Below, in pieces: positions 11,771 through 22,790 of a stretch of 64,000 bases of DNA. This DNA is from Callorhinus ursinus (taxonomy: Eukaryota; Chordata; Mammalia; Carnivora; Otariidae), in assembly GCF_003265705.1 (NCBI RefSeq), contig NW_020312827.1, positions 17,509,407-17,573,406 on the forward strand. Direction: 5' to 3'. The notes under the pieces are model-generated. The model worked only from the letters and a program-made list of their open reading frames with translations, was not told the origin of the DNA and made no database searches. The position numbers and the translations under genes were made by a program. Each line of letters begins with the position of its first letter. Position 1 is the first letter of the stretch.

Positions 11771-12600
11771 TTTTATCCAATTATTTTGTTAAATAGGCAA
11801 AAAATAATTAAACAGGAATATCACAAAAGAAGATATACACATGATGAATAACCACAAGAAAAATGCTCAACATCATTAGTAATTGTGGAAATGTAAATTA
11901 AAAGTACAATGAGATACAACTAGAAACCTATTCAAATGGCTAAAAAAATGTATAATCCCACAAATTGTCAAAGATGTGAAATAACTAAAATTCTCATACA
12001 TTGCTGGTAGGTTTGCAAAATGGAAATCTCTGATAGTCTCATAAAATTGAACATACGGTTACCCTATAACTCACCAGTTTTACTCCCATGTATTCACCTA
12101 AATAAATGAAAACAGATGTCTACAAAAAACATGTACAGAAATATTCATAACAGTTTTATTCATAATAGTGATAAGCTACAAACAACTCAAATGTCCATTA
12201 ACAGGTGAACTGATAAATGAATTGGGTTATATTCATACAATAGAATACTATTCAGCAATACTGAGGAACAAAGTACTAAAAGATGCAACAACACAGCTAT
12301 ATCTCAAAACACTGTGCTGAATAAATAAGTCAGACAAAAAAAGACTACTTACTGTATGATTCCATTTATATAAAATTCTAGAATAAGCAAAGCTAGTCTT
12401 TAGTGACAGAAAGCAGATCACTCATTTTTCTGGGGCTGATGCTGGGCCTCCTGACTACAAGGAGGCAGAAGAAATCTCTCTGGAATGATGGAAATGGTCT
12501 TAGCTGTAGTGACAGTTACACAAGTGCATAGATTTTTCCATAGGTACATTTAACTGTGTGTAAATTATATGACAAAAAGTAATTTAAACATAAAACAATG
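11770..12600 (+). mobile_element. Old LINE-1 3' fragment
   Basis: A degraded ORF2 C-terminus and 3' region. 'aaaatgctcaacatcattag', 'gaaatgtaaattaaaagtac', 'tcaaatgtccattaacagg' and 'tagaatactattcagcaata' are typical L1 text. It is riddled with stops and contains no usable frame. Confidence 0.85.
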
Positions 12601-14178
12601 TGGTTTTCCAGAATATTGGAATACCACAAACTGAAATAGCAGTCGCTAACTCCTAAATGTTTGCTGTGTGCCATTAACTAGGATGGATTTCTCCTATGAC
12701 TAAATTGGTCATGCTCTCCAATGTCTCTGAGTAAGTGAACATATCTGATTCTACAACCTCCTTCCCCTTCTAGTTTTGCCCTCTCCTTTTGACATTAACT
12801 AGGTATGACCTATGTATCTTCTGTAAAAGAATTGTGTCATAATACTTGGTGAAGGTTAAGGAAGACTCATGTAGATCCCTATAGGCCAAGTCAATTCTGG
12901 CAAACAATGTAATATCCAATATGGCAGTCCTCCTGGTGTCTAGTACTTCTTCCTACTAGCATAATATCAAATTTCCCCATTTTCATTCAATTACCAGTCT
13001 CCTCCTATTTCCTGATAGGGCCTGAAAAGTATAAATCAAGTGTGATGTCATGTCAAAGTTCTAATTTTTTTTAGTTATCAGACATCTAGTTTGATTCATA
13101 TCAAATCATAAATTATTTATAAATAATTCTTAAATGCCTCTATATTTTTTTACTTTGATGGAAGTGTTTTGTGCCAAGTGATAAACAAATGAGTTTTCAT
13201 ATATTATTTGTTTTCAAGCTGGCATTTTAAAATTATAATTACTATATTAGGAAATATAAGCAATATGGTTAAAAATATAATTCTAAGTAGATCTCAAATT
13301 TAGGTTTAAAAAAGAACCACTACATAAAATAAATTCTGAACTCTTACTGAACCATATAGAAATGGTATAAGGACTATGCAATGTAAAATCCCAGATGACT
13401 GTGTTTATACACTTATACTTTATATTTATGGAGAGAACCAAGAGAACTGAGGCATTATTTTCATGGGCAACATTATTCTTGCTTTTTGATGCAAAAAACA
13501 GCTCCTAGTAATAAAAACATTTTCAACCACAAGGAAATATTTCTGTTACTTAATCCATCTCTGTAATGAAAACTATTGGTTTCTCACTATTGATTGGAAG
13601 AGAGTCCATTGTTTTGGAGGGAAGGAAGTTATCAGCATTGGTTAGTAGAAAAGGAATGTGGGAATCAGTGAAAACAAAGCAATGATTAGAGGTCACAAAG
13701 ACCTTGGGGAGAAACAAATTCATAAACAGTATCTTTGTGGAGACATTCTTTGATTACAAATATGAAGGAGAGTAAAATCCAGTTGGCAGTGGAAAAAAAT
13801 GGAATGGAGGAGTCAATTTAGGCTTTACTTATATTGTGTTCTCAGTAGTCATGGTAATTATTTTTACCATAGGGGACCCTTCCTATGGTAAAAAAATAAT
13901 TCAACAATGTAAACATGCATTAGAAGTGAAGCCAGGAGGTATTTGTAGTTTGGGTAATGCCATCTTTGGGAAAGAGGGATATTAGGATAATTTTGGGAAA
14001 GGTTTATGCTATATTCCCAAACGGGTGAAACAGTGAAGGAAAAAAATATCAATATGTAATTGGCATTAATTTGAACATGTATATTAAAGAAAGCTTATAG
14101 TTACGTTGACCTGCAATTTTTTCTGTTGAATTGATTGAGTCAGTAAAAATAAGAAATTATACAACTGGATATTCACTG
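12601..14178. other. Repeat-poor intergenic sequence
   Basis: No gene or recognised interspersed repeat is seen. The compact nested inverted repeat at 13851-13900 is listed separately. Confidence 0.5.
13851..13900. repeat. Nested inverted repeat / hairpin
   Basis: The left arm ATTATTTTTACCATAGG (13857-13873) pairs with CCTATGGTAAAAAAATAAT (13882-13900) across an 8-base loop; the arms differ only in A/T-run length. The left side also carries ATGGTAA (13851-13857), which pairs with TTACCAT (13864-13870), so two mutually exclusive hairpins are possible. ATGGTAA recurs at 13885-13891. Confidence 0.75.
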
Positions 14179-14179
14179 T

Positions 14180-14643
14180 AATACATTGAATAGTGACCAC
14201 CCAAAAGTTATGGCCATCCAGAACCAAGGAATATGACCATATTTGAAATGATTGTCTTTGCAGGTGAGATAAAGGTAAGGATCTTGAGATGAGATCATCC
14301 TGGATTAGGTATGTACTAAATCCAACGACAAGTGTACTTATAAGAAACAGAAAAAAGGAAGACACACAGAGAGACCCAGAGGGGAAGGCCACGGGACGAT
14401 GGTGGCAGAGCCTGGCATGGTAATGCAACAACAAATGAAAGAACAACAGGGATGCTGGCAGCCACTAGAAGCCAGGAGAGAGACATGGAACAGATTCTCC
14501 CTGGAACCTCCAGAAGGAACCAACCCTGCTGACATCTTTGATTTCAGACTTCTAGCCTTCAGAACCATGACAAAAAAGGTTTCTGTTGTTTTAAGCTACT
14601 GAGTTTGTGGTAATTTGTTCCTAAAATCCCAGGATACTAATAT
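14180..14643 (+). mobile_element. MLT1-type LTR (ERVL-MaLR)
   Basis: A solo LTR of an ancient mammalian non-autonomous retrovirus-like family. Landmarks in MLT1 order are 'ggatcttgagatgagatcat', 'taaatccaacgacaagtgt', 'aagccaggagagagacatgg', 'ctccagaaggaaccaaccct', and 'ttctgttgttttaagctact' followed by 'gagtttgtggtaatttg'. It ends 'aggatactaatata'. No internal gene is attached. Antisense open frames of 120 and 76 codons here are chance products. Confidence 0.88.
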
Positions 14644-16204
14644 ACTATTTTTGTCATTCCTAGTCTACTGCATCAGTCTCTGTAGGGGTGTTGTAAAAAC
14701 TACCTAATATTCATGTGAATATAGGTAAAGCATTTGGTCAGGGCCTGAAGATAAGAAGCTCTTGATAACTCTTAGTCACTGCTTTTTTGGTGGTAAAGGA
14801 GTGTGTATGGGATTGCTCTTATTGTGATCACTAATAATTATCTGGTCAATGTATTTAAATAGAGTAGTTTTAATGAAATCACTGTACTTAAGGAGCCCAT
14901 TTGAGCCTTTATGTGTAATCACAATGTTTACCAGCACGTATTCTATTTTTCAGGCTTTTCCAATGAATAGTCAAGGAAGTTGTGATTCCAGGAGCTGATT
15001 CCAGAAGATGTCAGTCAAAACTATAGCTGCATAGACTTATCTGGAGAAACTGATTGCATTGATAATGGTTGCTATGACTTCCAGTTCTCCAGAAATATTC
15101 AGGGTTTCTAAAAGAATTCAATGATCTCTAACTCATTGATTCTTTTAACTCTACATCTAAATGATTTTTAGTTGTGATGAAACACAGAACTAAATCCACC
15201 TATTAATGAAAACTGTAACCTACACTATATGCAAATTAATGAAAACAAGGAGGAAAAAAAATCATGTTTTCTCCCCCATTGCCTCTAAGGGAATGTATGG
15301 AGAAAATTCATCGGAATTATTTTGAATAGATATCTATAATAGAAGAAATAAATGGGAATAGAAAGTAAGAGCATATGATTGATGAAATAATGAACTTATA
15401 AACAGAGCAAAATTGCCTCCTCTAACCACCAATAAATGCAGAAAATATTACAGATAATTGATAATCTATTTTATAAAGCCTTTTCTTGCAAACATGATGT
15501 AGCTAATATGATGTCAACTCCCTAGTTTGATATACAGCATATTACAATTTTAAAAGCAATATTATTATAAAAAATTAATTTGCTGTAATAATCAAATAAA
15601 TTTTCAAAGGAAAAACAAATATGCATTAAAAATATTTCCACAGGGCCTGCTCTTCTAATGGAAATGCTAAATACAGTACAAGAAATGTTTGCTAATTAAA
15701 AGCCATTTTTAAGCTTTCAATTTCATTGTTTTCCCTATTTAATTCAGTAGGAAGGGGAAGCAGTCAAATATTTTTAAAAGGAAGAACTTTAAAAAGATTA
15801 CCACTTTTAAGAGATACTACTGTTGATTTATTTAATGTTCAATTATTTATTTGTTTTTGTTTTCAAAGAGAAATTGGATTGCATAAGCATAAATATATAT
15901 AATTTAAAATTAAGTTTGTTTTTGTGCTTAATTAAAGCAGGTATAGCTTATATTACAAAATGGTGATTGAACTTTCTTCAGAGTCATTATGGAATTGAGA
16001 ATTGACCTCAGGCTTCATGTAAGCATTTTAAAAGATCTTTAAATTTCAGGGCTCATAGTACCTCATCTTTTTTTTTTATTAGAGCTTAGAATTCAGTTTT
16101 TCTCAATAAAGAGCGTTCTGAGACTACTGAGTACAGTACAAAGAACATGGAATTAGTGATTAGTTGGACTAAGTTCTCAAACTAATTTAACACTAACTTG
16201 CTTT
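14644..16204. other. Repeat-poor AT-rich sequence, possible conserved non-coding element
   Basis: No gene is seen. From about 15480 to 16010 the sequence is free of recognisable repeats and dense in TAATTA/ATTAA homeobox-type words ('gctaattaaaagcc', 'gcttaattaaagc'). That is a pattern seen in developmental enhancers, but function cannot be shown from one sequence. Confidence 0.4.
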
Positions 16205-16216
16205 AGGTCATTCTTT

Positions 16217-16411
16217 TATTTATTTATTTATTTATTTTTATTTGACAGAGAGAGACACGGTGAGAGAGGGAACACAAGCAAGGGGAGTGGGAGAGGGAGA
16301 AGCAGGCTTCCCACTGAGCAGGGAGCCTGATGTGGGGCTCAATCCCAGGACCCTGGGATCATGACCTGAGGCAGACATTTAATGATTGAGCCACCCAGGG
16401 GCCCCATCGTC
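16217..16411 (-). mobile_element. SINEC (tRNA-Lys-derived SINE)
   Basis: In minus orientation it runs from (TTTA)n through 'gacagagagagacacgg' and 'gatcatgacctgag' to the head 'gagccacccagggg'. It is flanked by a 12-bp TSD AGGTCATTCTTT at 16205-16216 and 16412-16423. It was mobilised in trans by L1. Confidence 0.95.
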
Positions 16412-16423
16412 AGGTCATTCTTT

Positions 16424-17515
16424 ATAAAAATCAGAGAAATCAGGGCTCAGATAAATTATTTATGTATTGGAGATAAAGTCTATTCTATCAATTTCATAGA
16501 CTCATTTTAGGATGAATTGAAGGAAAACAATATATGGGAGTACTTTGCAAGCATGAGGTAATAATAATCCTGGTCTTTTAAAAATGAATAAATGCATTTA
16601 TCAGCCAGAGTTCAAATCAGGAAAGTGGAAATCATCCTAAGTATGTTAAGAGAATGATTTACATCAGGGTATTAGAGGGATAAGGCTTGTTGAAGGTCTT
16701 TTGAAGTGTACAGGTCAGGAAAGCTGCCAGGACCTTCAGGAAACCAGTGGGTACTGTACTCAAAGGAAACCACTGGTTCTGAGCTCAAGCACCTGCTACA
16801 GCAGAACAGGTTGTTCTTCTGGAGGACACATGAAGCCATGATGTCTTCTACTTTTGTGCTGCCAGATAGCTGGGAAGTGATTCTCAGTTGACTCCAACCC
16901 AGAACCTGTTGCCAAGGATTCTGGGAAGTGTGGTTCCCAGTATCTGCATTAGAAAGGGAAGAATCGATGCAGGAAAAATAGTGTTAACAATGAATAATAT
17001 GGCATAGCATGGCAAACTGAATGAAAAATTAACTATACTTTTTTTTTTTAGCACACATCAGCAGATAAAGAAGGGTATATTGGGGCTTTGGTCCCCCAAA
17101 TTACATTATTTGTTCAGATAAGGGACTATGCTAATTTCACTTAAGACTGATCTATTTTCTGAGCATCTGTATATCTAATGTGTTATGTTTTTGTTCCTTG
17201 TATTCGGATATGAATGACTTCATAGATAAATATTACTGCAAACATGTTTTAGCAGAAAGTTGCACCAAACTATGAATGGAGATCTAAGATCATGATAAAA
17301 GAACTTTGTCTTTGAGAACTTTCAGAATATAAGGCATGTTCTTGGTTATAAATTCATGGTCATCAATAAGTCACAACTTGAAACCTGGGCCCATAGCTTC
17401 TGATTGCTGGCAGTCGTAAAGGCAGCTCACAAGGACTTTTGGATTACTTGATGGGCTAATATGGGCTATAAACTTAGGTTGCAAATAGGCTGTAAACTTA
17501 GAATGCCTCAGGAAA
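16424..17515. other. Unique-looking intergenic sequence
   Basis: No gene or repeat is recognised. A 61-codon plus frame at 16706-16891 shows no domain. Confidence 0.45.
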
Positions 17516-17517
17516 AA

Positions 17518-17760
17518 GTACAGTAGAATAGTGAGGGCACAGAATCTAGAGCCAGACCACCTTATTTAAAACCCAATTTCCAAAACATATTAATCATATG
17601 GCTTCAGACAAGCTTCTTAACATTTCTGTGCCTCAATTTTCCCATCCATTAAGTGGAATGAAAACATTACCTAATTCACAAGATTTTGGTGGGAATGAAA
17701 CAGTTATGCATGATAAGCACTTAAAGTATGATCTTAGTGATTTGTAGAATATGGTGTCAT
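17518..17760 (+). repeat. MIR SINE
   Basis: A near full-length but diverged MIR. Landmarks are 'agagccagaccaccttattt', 'acaagcttcttaacatttct' with 'gtgcctcaattttccc', and 'agcacttaaagtatgatc'. Confidence 0.8.
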
Positions 17761-17859
17761 TTTGTACTTATTATGCTTAAGAGAATATTCTAGGGGTTGT
17801 AGTTACTATTGATTATACTTACCATCATAATACAGCATGATAAAATCAGTTCAGGTAGA

Positions 17860-18135
17860 ATTTATTTTGTGCCTATCCTGTACCAGACACCATGCTAAAT
17901 CTTCACATAATAGCTCATTCATTTTTATGCCCCACATGCACCTCCCATTTTTCTACTGACCTGCTTTCACAAGAGAATGGTGGTTAATGTAAAATTTACT
18001 TAACCTCTCTGTGTCTCTTCATATATAAAATGGAGATACTATTAGCCCTAGTTTCTTTGCATGAAAGTTAAAATAGAACACCTAAAGGAAGACATGAACA
18101 TAGTTGGTACAGTGTTAGCTGTTACTATTATTATT
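17860..18135 (+). repeat. MIR/L2-like ancient repeat fragments
   Basis: 'tgtgcctatcctgtaccagac' followed by 'acttaacctctctgtgtctc' and 'atataaaatggagatac' match MIR-like text. Two fragments may be present; boundaries are vague. Confidence 0.6.
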
Positions 18136-19984
18136 GTCTCCAAAGTGATTCATATCCCATAGACATATCAATATAGTTAGAATTCCTAGCAATTAAAAGC
18201 AGTTGGCCCAGATTTTATGTAGTTCTCTATTGACCAATATGTATTTAGATCAAAGAATATGCCTACTTTCCTAGTATTTGCAAATATTCATTCTGAAAAG
18301 TCTGTAAAACACAAACAAAAAAATTAACCCACAATTACACACAAATATATTTTTTTCTAAAAGTCTATATATTTGAGCAAAACTTACATTTATTCATAGG
18401 ATTTATAGTTTTGATGTCACTTCTGCCAAATATAACTGAGAATACAGTCTTTTGTTTTGTTTTATTTTGTTTTTTGTTTCCCTTTATTTAAGCCACTGTC
18501 TAGGTGAATGCATTTCCCAAACCTTTAAATGTATACAATGCATACAAAATGCAATATACCTAGGAATGATTTAGATATTTCCTTGTACTGTAAGGAGTGC
18601 TGTTTCTAGTCTTTAAGCCATATTTAAATGAGCCCTGAGAGTCTATGAATAATTTCCTAGGTTGCTTTTTTTATGGATGGATGTAACCAAATACCTTGCT
18701 AGGGCCCTAAACTCTATTTTCTCAGCTTTAGTAGTTTAATTAAGCATTACATTGTTTATAGCCAGGAAGCCCCAACACAAGAGGTTTCTTTCTCAATCTG
18801 TTTCTTGAAGAGAATCACTGGATCCAATCCAATAGTAATAATAAAAAAAAACACTAGTTATACTAATTAGTATTGCTTCTGTAATGAAGATTCTAAGGCT
18901 TGGAGTGATGCCTTGTACTTGAATAAAGTAAACATTTTTTTTTCACTGCATGTATTGTGTATTGACTCTGGAAAATTATTACAAAATCATAATCTGATTT
19001 ATAGCCTTTCTTGGCTAATGAAAGAAATGGAAGAAAAAATCTCTCTTCATTTTGTGGTCTTTGATAAGCATTTTCCATTTTTGTGCAGATAACCAGCTAA
19101 TGTCACTGAGTCCTCCAATGAGGTTGAAAAAGCTCTGAATCACTTGAATCACTATATTTGCTGATTCATATATATATATATATATATGCTTGACCACAAA
19201 AACTTCCAGAATTTGTATAACTTTACTAACAGTTATAGAAATATATTTTATTGAAAAAAATTCAACCTGGATATAAAACAATATTAAATATGCAGTATAT
19301 TGATTAGGTAAACCTAATTGTTACCCCAGAATATCATGAAACTTACACATATCAGTGCTAAATACTTGTCTTTGATCAACTCTCAATTCTCTCTTTTTTT
19401 CCTTAAACTGCTTCAATTCTTACACCAGTAAAATCAATCCCTTTGTCATAACATAAATTTATTGCAGATTCTTAATAGATGAGTTTTAGGAATCCCAGCT
19501 CATGAGAAATAGACTCAAATACTGTGCATTGGACACTTTGAGAAGAGCGCTTATGGTGTTCTATTCATATTGGTTTCCTCTCTTTCCTGATGAAGACACC
19601 GGGTTTTCTACATGCTGTTTTCTTTCTATGGATAGCTCCCCTCTACCTACCCCCTGCTTTGCCAGCTCATATTTATATAGAGATACCCGTGTGTGTATAC
19701 ACTAACACCCTATATTTTTTTCTTACCAACATTTATTGCAATCATGCATTTATTTGCTTATTGTGTGTCCCCATGTCTGGACTATTAACAGTATGAAGAC
19801 CTGACAAGAACTGTATCTGTCATCAACTCCTAGAACCAGGTTACTTCCTGTCTTTTGTAAGGTCAGGAAACATTTATGTAAGACAGTCTCTGGCTAGGCA
19901 TGATATAATAAATGAATAAAACAGACACAGTCCTAATCCTCATGAAATGTAGTCTTAAAGTATGCATATATATTTAAAAAATCA
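18136..19984. other. Unique-looking AT-rich sequence
   Basis: No gene was identified. It contains a (TTTTG)n-like stretch near 18450-18480, a (TA)n run near 19168-19187, and a short L2-like phrase near 19790-19850. Several short overlapping frames in 19500-19800 are uninformative. Confidence 0.5.
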
Positions 19985-19985
19985 T

Positions 19986-20150
19986 GGGCACCTGGGGGCC
20001 CTTGATTTCTACTCAGGCCATGATCTTAAGGTCTTAAGATCGAGCCTCATGTTGGGCTCTACACTGGGCATGAAGCCTGCTTAAGATTCTCTCTCTCCTT
20101 CTTCCTCTGCCCCTCCCACCCCACCCCTGGTTCAGGAGGGCTCTCTCTCT
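19986..20150 (+). mobile_element. SINEC, older copy, with expanded GAAA tail
   Basis: The head 'gggcacctgggggcccttg' is followed by 'aggccatgatcttaagg', 'cgagcctcatgttgggc' and a TC-rich 3' part. It then passes straight into the GAAA microsatellite, which probably grew from its A-rich tail. Confidence 0.8.
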
Positions 20151-20184
20151 CAAGAAGAAAGAAAGAAAGAAAGAAAAGAAAGAA

Positions 20185-20244
<60 letters not shown>

Positions 20245-20570
20245 AAAAAGAAGGAAAGAGGGAAGGAAGGAAGGAAGGAAGGAAAGAAAGATGAAAGAAT
20301 GAAAGAAAGAAAGGGAGAAAGAAAAAAGAAAGAAGAGAGAGAGGGAAGGAGGGAGGAAGGAAGGAAGGAAAGAAGGAATGAAGGAAGGAAGGGAAGGAGG
20401 GAAGGAAGGGAGGGAGGGAAGCGATAGGGGAAGGGAGGGAGGGAGGAAGGATGGAAGGAAGGAAGGAAGGAAGGAAGGAAGGAAGGAAGGAAGGAAGGAA
20501 NNNNNNNNNNGAAGGAAGGAAGGAAGGAAGGAAGGAAGGAAGGAAGGAAGGAAGGAAAGAGAAAGAGAGA
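20151..20570 (+). repeat. (GAAA)n / (GGAA)n compound microsatellite with a 10-N gap
   Basis: A purine-only tract starts as GAAA repeats, passes through mixed GGGA units and ends as long GGAA repeats. Bases 20501-20510 are N, so the assembly is broken inside the GGAA array and the true length is unknown. Long frames encoding Lys/Glu/Gly/Arg or Ser/Phe/Leu/Pro repeats on either strand are artefacts of the tract. Confidence 0.97.
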
Positions 20571-20578
20571 AAGATTCA

Positions 20579-20690
20579 GGGGCACCTGGCCAGCTCATTT
20601 GGTAGAGCATGTGGCTCTTGATCTCTGGGTTGTGAGTTCAAGCCCCACATTCAGTATAGAATTTATTTGAAAAAAATCAAAAAATCAAAC
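20579..20690 (+). mobile_element. SINEC, tRNA-like subfamily
   Basis: 'ggcacctggccagctcattt' with 'ggtagagcatgtggctcttg' and 'ttgtgagttcaagccccac' is closer to a tRNA-Lys(CTT) body than the other SINEs here: the anticodon-loop text 'ctcttgatctc' and the B-box-like 'gagttcaagcc' are visible. It ends in an A-rich tail. It lacks pairing for a functional tRNA. Confidence 0.85.
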
Positions 20691-20742
20691 ATACATAGGT
20701 GATAGATATAAATATAGATATGGATATATGCACATATAGATT

Positions 20743-21117
20743 TTAATCAGCTCTGGCTGCCATAACATAATAACATAAACTAGGTGGTTTAAATCACAGG
20801 ATTTTATTTCTCATGATTGTGGATCCTGGGAAGTCCAAGATCAAGGTGCCAGCTGATTTAGTTCTTCAGTGAAAGCTTTCTTCCTGGCTTGCAGGTGGCC
20901 ACCTCCTTGCTTAGTCCTCACCTTGCAGAAAGAAAGAGAGGAAGCAAGCTCTCTGATGTCTCTCCTCGAATGGGGACAAATTCCATCATGGGGGCCCCCA
21001 CCCTCATGACCTCATCTAAACCTAATTACTCCCCAAAGACTCCATCTCCAAATACCATCACATTGGGAGTTAGAGCTTCAACCCAGGAATACTGAGGGGA
21101 CACAATTCAGTCCATAT
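20743..21117 (-). mobile_element. MLT1-like LTR (ERVL-MaLR)
   Basis: Reading the minus strand, it runs from 'tatggactgaattgtgtccc' through 'gtttagatgaggtcatgagg' and 'acctgcaagccaggaag' to 'tgatttaaaccacctagttt' and 'atggcagccagagctgatta'. This is the layout of the MLT1 group. Same-family copies are at 23712-24085 (plus), and 33308-33640 and 61847-62292 (minus). Confidence 0.82.
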
Positions 21118-21901
21118 CAGATATAGATGGACATTTAGATTGGGTGATAAAAAAGGCTTCCTTATGGATTATTACAAATTGGTAGCAACTTTAAGCAAGG
21201 CAGTAACGATGTTAACTTGATGTAATTTATATTTTTAAAATTTTACGTTGATGAATTAATCAGGGGCATAAAACTGGAAATGGGAAGCCAGTTAGGAAGC
21301 ACTAACAGTGGTTCAAGTGGCTGCAGCTGGGAGTTGGAACTAGGGTTGTGCCTGAAGTGACAGAGAATAATCAGTGGATTTAGCTAGCTGCAAGGCTGAA
21401 GTAATGGACCTCATGATAGATCAGATGTGGACATGATGATACAACAGGAACCAAATTTGAATCCTAACCTGTGTGAACCTAGTACCTTGATAGATAGTAA
21501 GTGGTATTATTGAAATGAAGAAATCAAGAAAAGAAGTTTTAGGGAACATGTTCACAAGTTTAGTTCTGACATGTAGGATTTATAGTGTTGCTCTGAGAAA
21601 TATAAACAGAAGAATCAAGGAACCAGTTGTTGATACAAGGATTCGCCATAGAGGACAGGTCAGCCCTCAGGATATACATTCTGGGATCATTAAATACAGA
21701 TGTTATTCAAGGTCTAGGAGATAGATATATTATTCTAGGGAGAGACACAGAAAAGGGAAGGGAGAACAGGCCTGAGACATGGGGAACTCCAAAATCTAAA
21801 GGTAAGGAGGAATAGGAATGGTCAGAGGCAAGAGAGGGTGCTGAAGTCTCAGGAAGAAGTAATAAAATCAGGAATCATTGAGGTCAAGGGAAGATGTGTT
21901 T

Positions 21902-22110
21902 TTGTTTTTTTTTTTTAGATTTTTTTTTTTTTTAATTTACTGAGAGAGAGAGAGAATGGTAGAGAGAGAGCATGAGAGGAGAGAAGGTCAGAGGGAGAAG
22001 CAGACTCCCCGCTGAGCAGGGAGCCCGATGCGGGACTCGATCCTGGGATTCCAGGATCGTGACCCGAGCCGAAGGCAGTCGCTTAACCAACTGAGCCACC
22101 CAGGCGCCCA
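21902..22110 (-). mobile_element. SINEC, 'ctggagtc' subfamily
   Basis: T-rich tail, then 'gaaggtcagagggagaagc', 'gccgaaggcagtcgctt' and 'gagccacccaggcgccc'. A perfect 16-bp TSD AAGGGAAGATGTGTTT lies at 21886-21901 and 22111-22126. Confidence 0.97.
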
Positions 22111-22140
22111 AAGGGAAGATGTGTTTAAGAAGAGGGAAGT

Positions 22141-22370
22141 TGGGGTGTCTGGGTGGCTTAGTCAGTTAAGCATCTACCTTCAGCTCAGGTTATGATCCCA
22201 GGGTCCTGGGATCCAGCCCCACATAAGGCTTCCTGCTCAGCAGGGAGTCTGCTTCTCCCTCTCCCTCTTCTGCTTCCCTTGCTTGTGCTCTATCTCTCTC
22301 TCTCTCTCTCTGTCAAATAAGTAAATAAAATCTTAAAAAGGAGAAGAAGAAGAAGGAGAAGAAGAAGGAG
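22141..22370 (+). mobile_element. SINEC with (GAA)n tail
   Basis: The head 'ggggtgtctgggtggcttag' runs to 'tctgtcaaataagtaaataa' and then an expanded GAA/GGA tail (22338-22370). A possible 14-bp TSD with mismatches, AAGAAGAGGGAAGT, is at 22127-22140 and 22371-22384. It is ambiguous because the tail is purine-rich. Confidence 0.9.
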
Positions 22371-22790
22371 AAGAAGAGGAGAGTGACCAATGTGAATGTA
22401 TCTAAAATATAAGAATGATAAGAAATGAATTCAGTTGTGGCCTTGACAGGAACAGTTTCAGTGCAACCATGGGGACAGACACCAGCCTAAAGTGGACTGG
22501 AGTAAAGGGAGGTGAGGAAGTACATATGGAGCCTGACATTCATTGAACAAGTTTGTATATAAAAAGAAGTAGGAAAACAAAATAATTAATGGAGAGGGAA
22601 AATATTCAAGGCGATATTTCATAAGAAGAGATTCTAGATCAAGTTTGTGTTGTGATGGCAATAATACGGAAGAGAGGAAACGATAAATGATACAGGATAC
22701 ACAAGGGATTTTGCCAGAGTAAAGGTATTGAGTGTTATTCAAGGCACACATAAAAAATTCTGCTGGCCTAAAGAGAAAGACACTTCCTTT

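Larger units (their letters stand above)
21240..22790 (+). repeat. Ancient repeat, family C (unnamed), split by two SINEs
   Basis: Three pieces (about 21240-21901, 22127-22140, 22385-22790) read continuously when the SINEs are removed. Phrases such as 'gaagccagttaggaagcac', 'gagaacaggcctgagacatg' with 'gggaactccaaaatc', and 'gccttgacaggaacagtttc' with 'agtgcaaccatggggacag' match a diverged mammalian repeat I recognise but cannot name. A related stretch may be 59260-59480. The frames here (62-97 codons) lack domains. Confidence 0.45.

Noticed and set aside
20034..20610. 183-codon Ser/Phe/Leu/Pro-rich frames (minus) and a Lys/Gly/Arg-rich frame (plus)
   Set aside because: They are translations of the GAAA/GGAA microsatellite and run across the N gap.
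20579..20690. Functional tRNA-Lys gene
   Set aside because: The tRNA-like head is diverged, the 3' acceptor strand is not complementary, and an A-tail follows; it is a SINE.
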